The notes under the pieces are model-generated. The model was not told the origin of the DNA. It searched no databases and was given only the letters and a program-made list of their open reading frames with translations. A stretch of 64,000 bases of DNA. It comes from an uncultured Rhizobiaceae group bacterium. Its GTDB lineage: Bacteria; Pseudomonadota; Alphaproteobacteria; Rhizobiales; Rhizobiaceae. Below are positions 42,985-50,353 of the stretch, piece by piece (position 1 is the first letter of the stretch; every line of letters begins with the position of its first letter). A program made the translations under genes and the position numbers. The stretch spans positions 62,001 through 126,000 of the forward strand of contig CALLUS010000015.1 in assembly GCA_938010435.1 (NCBI GenBank), in the 5' to 3' direction.

Positions 42985-43413
42985 ATGGTCACAACAGTCA
43001 CAAAGCTTGGAACTTGGGGAAGTGTTTTCGGGCGCCGCTCTAAAACTGTAAAAGCGATTGCCGAAGACCTGCGTGCGCTTGTGATTGGCTTGCATCCTGA
43101 AACTGTTGAAGTGCCGCGCAAGGGCGACAAAGCTGTTGGGTTTGGCTTTGGTGAGAAGAAAATGAGTGAAAGCTACTGTTATCTCATGCCCCAGACTGAT
43201 CGCGTAAATATTGGCTTTTTGTGGGGCGCGACTTTGGAAGATCCAAATGCTTTGCTGGAAGGTTCGGGGAAGAAGTTGCGGCATGTGAAAGTGTTTGATC
43301 AGGAAACTGCCCGCAGCGCTAAAGTTGCTCAACTGGTTCACTTGGCCATGGAAGAACGCAGACTTGGACTTGAAGTTAAGACTTCTAACAAAACGAAGAA
43401 AGTGAAGGCTTAA
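42985..43413 (+). CDS. DUF1801-family protein inserted between the two permease genes
   Basis: About 142 residues. LRALVIGLHPETVEVPRKGDKAVGFGFG, YCYLMPQTDRVNIGFLWGATLEDPNALLEGSGKKLRHVKVF matches the DUF1801 (YdhG/YjbR-like) fold pattern, a small alpha/beta domain with a conserved GF..GA.L.DP..LLEG..K..RH core. Soluble, with a Lys-rich tail. The function of the family is not established. GTG 42976 overlapping the livH stop would give three more residues and is the alternative start; its stop overlaps the livM start (TAATG). It is thus embedded by coupling on both sides. Confidence 0.75.
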   Translation: MVTTVTKLGTWGSVFGRRSKTVKAIAEDLRALVIGLHPETVEVPRKGDKAVGFGFGEKKMSESYCYLMPQTDRVNIGFLWGATLEDPNALLEGSGKKLRHVKVFDQETARSAKVAQLVHLAMEERRLGLEVKTSNKTKKVKA

Positions 43414-44492
43414 TGTTTTATCGCGAAGCCGGTCAGTTCAAAACGAACTATAAAGCCGATCAGGCGATCTTTCCTATTTTGCAAGACAGAATTGGTCTTG
43501 GCATTATTCTCTTGATTGCGGCGATTGTGCTTCCGTTGTTCGGGAATGACTTTTTCCTGAATTCGATCATGATCCCGTTTTTAATTTTTTCACTGGCGGC
43601 TATCGGTCTTAATATCTTGACTGGTTATTGTGGTCAGTTGTCCCTTGGCACTGGTGCCTTCATGGGGGTTGGCGCTTATTCTTGTTATAAATTGGTGACG
43701 ATATTTCCCGATGTGAACATATTGATCCATGTTCTGTTGTCCGGTTTTTTCGCAGCAGCTGTCGGTTGTGTGTTCGGGTTGCCGAGTTTGCGGATCAAAG
43801 GTTTATATCTGGCAATCACGACACTAGCTGCGCAGTTCTTTTTAGAATGGGCGTTCATCCGTACTGCTTGGCTCTACAACTATAACGATTCAGGTGCGAT
43901 TGAAGTTCCTACCAAGACATTTTTCGGGCTGGCTGTTACCGGTGCATCCGCGTCTCCCACCACACGTTATTTCGTAGTGTTGGCCATTGTTGTTGTTCTC
44001 ACTTGGGTGGCCTCAAACGTTATTCGTGGTCGCATTGGTCGTTCGTGGATGATGATCCGCGACATGGATATTGCAGCTGAACTGATGGGTATTAAACCTT
44101 TCAATGCAAAATTATCAGCATTTGCCATGTCTTCATATTATTGTGGTGTAGCTGGCGCGCTTATGGTGTTTATGTGGTTGGGTGCTGCTGAAGTTGAGAG
44201 CTTTAACATCAATGTGTCGTTCCAAATATTGTTCATGGTGATTATCGGGGGAATGGGATCGCTGATTGGTTGCTTCATGGGCGCTGCGCTCATCTTCATC
44301 CTACCGATCACTATTCGGGCTGCTCCGGAATTGTTTGGGCTGAACATTGGCGCTGCAACCGCCGAGCATATTACACAATTGATTATTGGCTCTTTGATCA
44401 TTTTGTTTTTGATCGTGGAACCGCACGGGCTCGCCCGTTTGTGGCAAATTGCGAAAGAAAAACTTCGAAATTGGCCGTTCCCTTACGGCTAA
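43413..44492 (+). CDS. livM: branched-chain-amino-acid-type ABC permease LivM
   Basis: 359 residues, about ten membrane segments. LNILTGYCGQLSLGTGAFMGVGAYSCYKL is the LivM signature, LPSLRIKGLYLAITTLAAQFF follows, and GRIGRSWMMIRDMDIAAELMGI is the coupling loop. Ends LIVEPHGLARLW. A 117-base gap follows before livK, containing a GGGAGG-like ribosome region and a weak GGCAC/GTGCC hairpin at 44576-44591. Confidence 0.92.
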   Translation: MFYREAGQFKTNYKADQAIFPILQDRIGLGIILLIAAIVLPLFGNDFFLNSIMIPFLIFSLAAIGLNILTGYCGQLSLGTGAFMGVGAYSCYKLVTIFPDVNILIHVLLSGFFAAAVGCVFGLPSLRIKGLYLAITTLAAQFFLEWAFIRTAWLYNYNDSGAIEVPTKTFFGLAVTGASASPTTRYFVVLAIVVVLTWVASNVIRGRIGRSWMMIRDMDIAAELMGIKPFNAKLSAFAMSSYYCGVAGALMVFMWLGAAEVESFNINVSFQILFMVIIGGMGSLIGCFMGAALIFILPITIRAAPELFGLNIGAATAEHITQLIIGSLIILFLIVEPHGLARLWQIAKEKLRNWPFPYG

Positions 44493-44609
44493 TAGAAATA
44501 GCGTGCCATATTTTGGTGCGTACAGGGGGAGCGAAAAGAAACCACGCTTCTTCATACTGATACAGGTTTCGATCCGGCACTGGGAGGTGCCACAAACTGG
44601 AGGAAGACA

Positions 44610-45908
44610 ATGAGACTTAAATCTCTTGTATTGGGCGTTGCAGCCACGGCGATTGCCGTAACTGGTACGCTCGTCACCGCACATGCGGAAGAACTTTATG
44701 TTCCATCTTTGAGCTATCGCACCGGACCGTTTGCTGGTGGTGGTATTCCATTTGCCAATGGATTTGCTGATTACCTGAACATGCTGAACGAGCGTGACGG
44801 AGGGATCGGTGGTGTTAAAATCAAAGTGGAAGAATGTGAAACAGGCTACAACGCGCAAAAGGGTGTTGAGTGCTACGAAGCCACTAAAGGCAAAGGCGCT
44901 CTGGTTTACAATCCGCTTTCAACAGGCATTACGCTTCAGTTGATCCCGAAAGCACCAGTCGATCAGATCCCTGTTTTGTCTATGGGGTACGGCTTGTCAG
45001 CGGCGGGTGTTGGTAAGTCATTTCCTTACACATTCACATATCCCACAGGTTATTGGAGCCAGATGTCTTCGATTTTAAAATATATCGATGCAAATGGCGG
45101 TCTTAAAGGCAAGAAAATCGGCTTTATCTATCTGGATGCCGGGTATGGCCGTGAGCCAATTCCGCTGCTTGATAAGCTTGCACCAAAGCTCGGTTTCGAG
45201 TGGGTGGGTTTCCCTGTTGCGGGCAAAGATATGCAGAACCAAGGGTCCCAGTGGCTTAACGTTCGTAAAGAACGTCCTGATTGGATGATCATGTGGGGTT
45301 GGGGTGCAATGAATGCGACTGCGGTTAAGGAAGCTGCAAAAATTCGCTTTCCATTGGACCGCTTCATTGGCAACTGGTGGGCTGGTGCCCATGCAGACCT
45401 CGATCCGGTTGGTGCGGCAGGCAAAGGCTATTTGGCTGCAAACTTTTCGGGTGTTGGTGCAGACTATCCAGCATTACAAGACGTGAAAAAACTCGTTGTT
45501 GACGCTGGTAAAAGCCAAACGGCACCTGACAAAGTGGGCGATGTTTTGTACAATCGCGGTTTGTTCAATGCGGTCATCGTTGCGGAAGCGATCAAAGCTG
45601 CTCAAGAAAAAACAGGAAAGAAAATGATTACCGGTGCAGACATGCGCGATGGTCTTGAGTTGTTTGATCTTTCTGAAGTGCGTTTGAAAGAACTTGGCCT
45701 CGGAGGCTTCACGGGTCCCGTCAAAGGTTCTTGTGCTGATCACGAAGGTGGTGGTTCTGTCTTTATCCAACAATGGGATGGTAGTGACTGGAAGCGTACA
45801 ACCGACCTGATTGCACCAATGACAGATGTGGTGCGGCCATTGCTTGAAGAAGCTGCTGCTAAATACACATCCGACAAGCCGGGCTGGAAAGGTCAGGAGT
45901 GCGGTTAA
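44610..45908 (+). CDS. livK: branched-chain-amino-acid-type ABC periplasmic binding protein
   Basis: 432 residues. Sec signal (hydrophobic LVLGVAATAIAVTGTLVTAHA, cleavage after HAEA-type site near 26). Type I periplasmic fold: YVPSLSYRTGPFAGGGIPFANGFADYLNMLNERDGGIGGVKIKVEECETGYNAQKGVECYE, with the ligand Ser/Tyr region early, and GKKIGFIYLDAGYGREPIPLLDKL at the lobe crossover. It is longer than E. coli LivK (367), like the aromatic/fatty-acid-associated group next to CoA ligases. GGAGG precedes the ATG. The ligand is inferred to be an aryl or acyl acid or amino acid, not determined. Confidence 0.9.
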   Translation: MRLKSLVLGVAATAIAVTGTLVTAHAEELYVPSLSYRTGPFAGGGIPFANGFADYLNMLNERDGGIGGVKIKVEECETGYNAQKGVECYEATKGKGALVYNPLSTGITLQLIPKAPVDQIPVLSMGYGLSAAGVGKSFPYTFTYPTGYWSQMSSILKYIDANGGLKGKKIGFIYLDAGYGREPIPLLDKLAPKLGFEWVGFPVAGKDMQNQGSQWLNVRKERPDWMIMWGWGAMNATAVKEAAKIRFPLDRFIGNWWAGAHADLDPVGAAGKGYLAANFSGVGADYPALQDVKKLVVDAGKSQTAPDKVGDVLYNRGLFNAVIVAEAIKAAQEKTGKKMITGADMRDGLELFDLSEVRLKELGLGGFTGPVKGSCADHEGGGSVFIQQWDGSDWKRTTDLIAPMTDVVRPLLEEAAAKYTSDKPGWKGQECG

Positions 45909-45954
45909 CACTCAATTCAGTTTCTCCATTGAGGGGAGATTGATGCTTTAAGAA

Positions 45955-46000
45955 GGTTTCGGGTGGAGATATTTGTGTCCACCCGAAACCGTTTCATTTA
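45955..46000 (+). terminator. stable stem-loop between livK and livF
   Basis: GGTTTCGGGTGGA (45955-45967), ten-base loop, TCCACCCGAAACC (45978-45990): a perfect 13-base stem, followed by GTTTCATTTA, a weak T-rich stretch. It could terminate part of the transcripts or protect the 3' end of the livK message, giving excess binding protein over the LivF ATPase encoded 142 bases after livK. Confidence 0.65.
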
Positions 46001-46050
46001 ACTGCTGAATTAATAGACCATCAGCAGGACATCTAATTTGAGATATTATT

Positions 46051-46881
46051 ATGTCGACTGCCACCGAAATCGAACCTGCTGACACCATTCTTGAAGTCAA
46101 CAATATCGAGGTCATTTACGACCACGTGATATTGGTGTTGAAAGGTGTTTCGCTCACCGTGCCCCGTGGTGGTATCGTGGCCATTTTGGGCGCAAACGGT
46201 GCAGGAAAAACCACTACCTTAAAAGCAATTTCAAATTTGCTTGGTGCTGAACGTGGCGATGTGACCAAAGGTAACATCATCTTCAAAGGCGAAGAGATAC
46301 AATCTTTGTCTCCAAACGATCTTGTCCGGCGCGGATGTATTCAAGTTATGGAAGGCCGCCACTGTTTTGGCCACCTTACAATTGAAGAGAACCTTTTGAC
46401 CGGAGCGTTTACGCGCAAAGATGGTGCTGCTGCGATCAAGCAAGATTTGGAAATGGTTTACAATTATTTCCCGCGTCTGCGCGAACGCCGCGCGTCTCAA
46501 GCGGGCTACACCTCTGGTGGTGAGCAACAAATGTGCGCGATCGGGCGCGCGTTGATGTCCAAACCAGAAATGATTTTGCTGGACGAACCGTCCATGGGGC
46601 TTGCACCTCAGCTGGTCGAAGAGATTTTTGAGATTGTTCAGGAGCTGAACACCAAAGAAGGGGTCTCCTTTTTGTTGGCAGAGCAGAACACAAATATAGC
46701 TCTTCGTTATGCGACTTATGGTTACATTTTGGAATCAGGTCGTGTAGTTCTTGACGGTGAAGGCAAAACCTTACGTGAGAACGAAGACGTAAAAGAGTTC
46801 TACCTTGGTGTTGGTGGCGAAGGCCGTAAATCTTTCAAAGATGTGAAGCATTACAAACGCCGTAAGCGTTGGTTGGCTTAG
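46051..46881 (+). CDS. livF: branched-chain-amino-acid-type ABC transporter ATPase LivF
   Basis: 276 residues, about 40 longer than E. coli LivF. Walker A GANGAGKTT, signature YTSGGEQQMCAIGRAL, Walker B MILLDEPSMGLAP, switch LLAEQNTNIALRYA. The extra residues are at the C-terminus and are basic (FKDVKHYKRRKRWLA). Second ATPase of the importer. Convergent with the RidA-like gene, overlapping by four bases. Confidence 0.92.
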   Translation: MSTATEIEPADTILEVNNIEVIYDHVILVLKGVSLTVPRGGIVAILGANGAGKTTTLKAISNLLGAERGDVTKGNIIFKGEEIQSLSPNDLVRRGCIQVMEGRHCFGHLTIEENLLTGAFTRKDGAAAIKQDLEMVYNYFPRLRERRASQAGYTSGGEQQMCAIGRALMSKPEMILLDEPSMGLAPQLVEEIFEIVQELNTKEGVSFLLAEQNTNIALRYATYGYILESGRVVLDGEGKTLRENEDVKEFYLGVGGEGRKSFKDVKHYKRRKRWLA

Positions 46882-47276
46882 CCAACACCGTCCATTGCTG
46901 CAATTACCCGTACTTCTACAAGTGCTCCTTCGCGCCGAAGTCCGGCGACTTCAACAGCTGTCCAAGCAGGATGGGGGGCTTGGACGTAATTTGAACGCAC
47001 TTGGTTGAACAGATCAAAATGTTCTCTCAACCCGATATGATAAGTGGTCATTTCAACAACGGAACAGAATGTGAGATCCTCCTCGTTAAGCACAAGTAGA
47101 ATCTTCTCAAACGCGCTACGGAATTGCTCCTCTGGTTTTGAAGGCATTGAACCGTCTGGTTTGCTGCCGGTCATTCCGGTCAAAAATATATGATTGCCTG
47201 AAACGATCCCCGGTGAAATTTTGATAGCTTCGGCTGATTCCTTGGAACCGATTGGAAAAAGTGCTCGTTTGGTCAT
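46878..47276 (-). CDS. RidA/YjgF-family protein lacking the catalytic arginine
   Basis: 132 residues. SPGIVSGNHIFLTGMTGSKPDGSM, EQFRSAFEKILLVLNEEDLTFCSVVEMTTYH and PHPAWTAVEVAGLRREGALVEVRVIA follow the Rid fold. In RidA the Arg at position 105 (PARS.VEV) is needed for imine hydrolysis; here position 105 is Trp (PAWTAVEV). It therefore belongs to a Rid subgroup without known deaminase activity. ATG 47276 has GGAG seven bases upstream. The promoter must lie in the 226-base region to 47502, where I see no other gene. Confidence 0.82.
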   Translation of the reverse strand: MTKRALFPIGSKESAEAIKISPGIVSGNHIFLTGMTGSKPDGSMPSKPEEQFRSAFEKILLVLNEEDLTFCSVVEMTTYHIGLREHFDLFNQVRSNYVQAPHPAWTAVEVAGLRREGALVEVRVIAAMDGVG

Positions 47277-47502
47277 CTTGGTACTCCGCTTTTTCATATT
47301 GTCACTTTAGCTTTTTGTGAAGAAGGGGTTTGCCTTGTCATGATGTTCAATTATTTCACAGGCTGTGACAATTTTATCTTTCGTATTCTTAGGTGCAGAC
47401 TTGGCGTGGTCTTAAAATATGTTCACATTTCACTGAACTAAATGGGTGTTGGAAACGTAACTATAGATAATCTGTAAAATTGGATTGATTGGAAGAAAAG
47501 CT

Positions 47503-47850
47503 ATGAACAAAATTCTCAAAATGGTGGTAGCTCTGTCTTTCATTTTGGTTCCGGTTGTAGTGCAAGCCAAACCTCTAAATCGTGCTGAAATTGCTCAAGC
47601 AATGCTTAACAAAACGATCAGCACCCGGCGCTTCGGGTTCTCGATTAAAATGCTTTATCGATCCAGTGGTACTGTGAGCGCGCGTAGTATTGCCGGCACG
47701 TCAAACGGCACATGGCATTACTCTGGATCAAATAAAGTGTGCACCACATTCCCAAGTGGCCCGGCCAAAGGCACAAGTTGCGTTACCTTTACCAAGATTG
47801 GAGCCAACCGTTATCGTTCCTCCGAAGGTGTGTCGTTCACTGTGCGCTAA
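47503..47850 (+). CDS. small secreted protein of unknown function
   Basis: 115 residues with a clear Sec signal peptide (MNKILKMVVALSFILVPVVVQA, cleavage after QAK or QA). The mature part begins PLNRAEIAQAMLNKTISTRRFGFSIKMLYRSSGTVSA and has one Cys pair (KVCTTFPSG and TSCVTF) and a strand-rich, Thr/Ser-rich second half ending VSFTVR. The AEIAQAML.....R...G.....Y...GT pattern resembles short periplasmic lipocalin-like proteins of rhizobia, but I cannot name a family. A GGAAG site precedes ATG 47503. Function unknown. Confidence 0.7.
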   Translation: MNKILKMVVALSFILVPVVVQAKPLNRAEIAQAMLNKTISTRRFGFSIKMLYRSSGTVSARSIAGTSNGTWHYSGSNKVCTTFPSGPAKGTSCVTFTKIGANRYRSSEGVSFTVR

Positions 47851-47901
47851 TATGCGAATTTCCCACTGGCAGTAAGAGGGCTGACATCCTATATTTTTAC
47901 G

Positions 47902-48360
47902 ATGGCAAATCAGTATCGTTACTCGAAAACTTCATTTCACAAATCTGTCTACACTGCGGTGGGGCTGACTGTGATTATCAGCTTTCTGGTCTGGCTGTTT
48001 TCCCGTTTGATGGTGTTCTCTCACCCCTATTGGATCACGTTTGTAGCCGGTGGAGTGTTTTTCAGTTTCTGTTCTGCAGCCATGATTTATCGCTATGTGC
48101 GGGATGAGATCGTTGTGGCTGTTCGGCCGGATGGGTTGTTTGATGCGCGACATTCTTCGCAAGCTGTTCCTTGGGATCAAATAAAAGAAGTGCGGTTGGA
48201 GCGTCAGGAAAATGAATTCCAACTCTTGGTTCAATTGTGGCCTATGGGCGAGGCACCACCCAAGCTGATTTGGATTGATCTTTCACCTTTAGATGCTGGT
48301 GTTGACTCTGTGCTCCAAGCCATTGCTCCCCATGCGCGTATATCTGTGGATCACGCTTAA
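47902..48360 (+). CDS. two-span membrane protein with PH-like soluble domain, unknown function
   Basis: 152 residues. Two hydrophobic segments (about 19-36 and 43-62) are followed by a soluble part with YVRDEIVVAVRPDGLFDARHSSQAVPWDQIKEVRLERQENEFQLLVQL, the pattern of bacterial PH-like domains (a strand pair, then a W..I..V turn). No enzyme motif. It ends two bases before the metallopeptidase gene, so the two are likely cotranscribed. Confidence 0.7.
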   Translation: MANQYRYSKTSFHKSVYTAVGLTVIISFLVWLFSRLMVFSHPYWITFVAGGVFFSFCSAAMIYRYVRDEIVVAVRPDGLFDARHSSQAVPWDQIKEVRLERQENEFQLLVQLWPMGEAPPKLIWIDLSPLDAGVDSVLQAIAPHARISVDHA

Positions 48361-48362
48361 GA

Positions 48363-49049
48363 ATGGCACTTCCTGCAATCATCGGGATCGGGCTTTTTCT
48401 CATTGCAGTGTTTTGGCCGCAATACTGGATCAAGCGTGAAATGAAGAAGCATGGTGGAGAACGTAGTGACTTTCCTGGTACAGGAGGTGAACTCGCCAAG
48501 CATTTGATTGCTCACTACGGTCTGACAGATGTGGGCGTAGAAGAAACTGATCGCGGTGATCATTACGACCCACAAGACAAAATGGTGCGGTTGTCGGCTG
48601 AAAATTTCAATAGAGCCAGCCTCACTGGTGTGGCTGTTGCCGCTCATGAAGTTGGGCATGCTTTACAACATTTCAACAATGAACACGGGTTGCGGTTGCG
48701 CCAGTGGTTGGTGGGCATTGCATCAGTGACCGATAAGATTGCTTCCGTCTTCTTTCTCGCCGCACCTGTGCTCGCTGTTTTTGCACGTACACCTGCTGCA
48801 TTTTTTGGACTTGTTGCTTTCGGCATTGGTTTGTTGGCCATTCGTATTGTGGTTCATCTGGTCACGTTGCCTGTGGAATATGATGCCAGCTTCAACAAGG
48901 CTTTGCCGATTTTGCAAGAAGGTGGTTATCTTCATGAAGCAGACTTGCAGGGTGCGCGCAGCGTGTTGAAAGCGGCTGCTTTCACATATTTGGCAAGCGC
49001 ATTGATGAGCTTACTAGACCTTGCCCGCTGGATTAGAATTTTAAGATAG
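48363..49049 (+). CDS. YugP-type membrane zinc metallopeptidase
   Basis: 228 residues. The zinc site HEVGH (in VAAHEVGHALQH) and third-ligand region LPVEYDASFNKAL match Zn_peptidase_2 (YugP). One membrane segment at the N-terminus (4-20) and two in the middle (about 125-160). Family start through LTGVAVAAHEVGHA gives the active site on one membrane face. Substrates of YugP are not well known; a role in membrane-protein quality control is a reasonable guess. It sits two bases after the PH-like gene and seven before the PaaK-like gene. Confidence 0.88.
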   Translation: MALPAIIGIGLFLIAVFWPQYWIKREMKKHGGERSDFPGTGGELAKHLIAHYGLTDVGVEETDRGDHYDPQDKMVRLSAENFNRASLTGVAVAAHEVGHALQHFNNEHGLRLRQWLVGIASVTDKIASVFFLAAPVLAVFARTPAAFFGLVAFGIGLLAIRIVVHLVTLPVEYDASFNKALPILQEGGYLHEADLQGARSVLKAAAFTYLASALMSLLDLARWIRILR

Positions 49050-49056
49050 GAATTTT

Positions 49057-50289
49057 ATGACCGAGTATTTTGACAACCGCGAAGCCCGTTCTTCGGAAAC
49101 ACGTGAACAGGAATTGTTCAAAGATTTGCCAAAGCATTTGGAAGAAGCTGTAAAAGTCTCAACCGGATTGGCAGCGCATTTGAACGGCCATGATCTCAAT
49201 ATTACGTCCCGCACCCAACTTGCTTTGCTGCCTGTTTTGCGCAAACCGGAATTGATGGAAGCGCAGCAAAAAAAACCGCCATTTGGTGGGTTTGCCAATT
49301 TGGACGCTCTTGCAGGAAGTCGAATATTTTTATCACCCGGTTCAATTTGGGAGCCGCAAGGAACAGGCGTAGACCCTTGGCTTGGCGCACGTGCATTGTT
49401 TGCAGCTGGTTTCCGCAAAGGAGATATCGTTCACAACGCTTTAGCGTATCACATGACACCCGGAGGGTTCATCTTGGATGAGGGGCTGCGCGCTCTAGGA
49501 TGTACCGTGTTTCCCGCAGGCATTGGCAATACGGAAATGCAGGTGGATGCGGCGGCTGCATTGAAACCATCAGCCTATGCCGGAACGCCTGATTATCTGA
49601 AAGTTATTCTGGATAAAGCTGAAGAGATGGGTAAGGATCTGTCATCGATCAAACGCGCCTTGGTTTCTGGAGGGGCGTTGTTCCCCTCTATGCGGGATGC
49701 TTATGCTGAACGCGGCGTTCAAGTCATGCAATGCTATGCCACGGCTGATCTTGGTGTGATCGCGTATGAAACCCTGAATGATGGCGTGCCCAATGATGGC
49801 ATGGTGGTCAATGAAGACCTTATTGTCGAAATCGTTCGCCCTGGGACTGACGAACCGGTACCCCACGGTGAAGTGGGCGAATTGGTTGTCACAAATTTCT
49901 CGCAAACTTATCCGCTGGTGCGCTTTGGTACGGGTGACCTCTCCGCTATCATTGATGAGCCATCACCCTGCGGACGCACAAATATGCGTTTGAAAGGTTG
50001 GATGGGACGTGCAGACCAACGAACTAAGATTAAGGGTATGTTTGTTGACCCCAAACAAGTTGGTGATCTTATGAAACGTCACGTGGAAATTAATTCTGCA
50101 CGTTTGATCGTGGAGCGGAATGGTGACCAAGACGCAATGCGATTGCAAGTCACAGGTGAGGGGCTTGATCTGAATTTGATTGAATCGAGCCTGCGTGATC
50201 TTACCAAACTGGGTGGTAAAGTGGAGCAAGTTGATGCTCTGCCTAATGATGGCAAAGTGATTTCAGATGAAAGAGATTATGACTCATAG
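49057..50289 (+). CDS. PaaK-like phenylacetate-CoA ligase family protein
   Basis: 410 residues. AMP-binding family of the PaaK type: FLSPGSIWEPQGTGVDPW in place of the Ser/Thr-Gly loop, FRKGDIVHNALAYHMTPGGFILDEGLRALGCTVFPAGIGNTEMQVDA, GGALFPSMRDAY, QCYATADLGVIAYET, VNEDLIVEIVRPGTDEPVPHGEVGELVVTNF and GRADQRTKIKGMFVDPKQV are PaaK blocks, though its adenylation loop lacks the usual SSGTTG, so substrate and even activity may differ. Together with the indolepyruvate oxidoreductase and liv-type transporter it suggests aryl-acetyl-CoA metabolism. A convergent terminator follows. Confidence 0.82.
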   Translation: MTEYFDNREARSSETREQELFKDLPKHLEEAVKVSTGLAAHLNGHDLNITSRTQLALLPVLRKPELMEAQQKKPPFGGFANLDALAGSRIFLSPGSIWEPQGTGVDPWLGARALFAAGFRKGDIVHNALAYHMTPGGFILDEGLRALGCTVFPAGIGNTEMQVDAAAALKPSAYAGTPDYLKVILDKAEEMGKDLSSIKRALVSGGALFPSMRDAYAERGVQVMQCYATADLGVIAYETLNDGVPNDGMVVNEDLIVEIVRPGTDEPVPHGEVGELVVTNFSQTYPLVRFGTGDLSAIIDEPSPCGRTNMRLKGWMGRADQRTKIKGMFVDPKQVGDLMKRHVEINSARLIVERNGDQDAMRLQVTGEGLDLNLIESSLRDLTKLGGKVEQVDALPNDGKVISDERDYDS

Positions 50290-50298
50290 GCATCTGAA

Positions 50299-50330
50299 AA
50301 AGAGCCACTACATTTCTGAAGCGGCTCTTT
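50299..50330. terminator. bidirectional stem-loop between convergent genes
   Basis: AAAGAGCC (50299-50306) pairs with GGCTCTTT (50323-50330) around a 16-base interior; A-run on the left and T-run on the right allow termination of the PaaK-like gene (plus) and, read from the other side, of the nucleotidase gene (minus). Confidence 0.65.
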
Positions 50331-50353
50331 CACATGTTTTTCTATTTAGCGAG

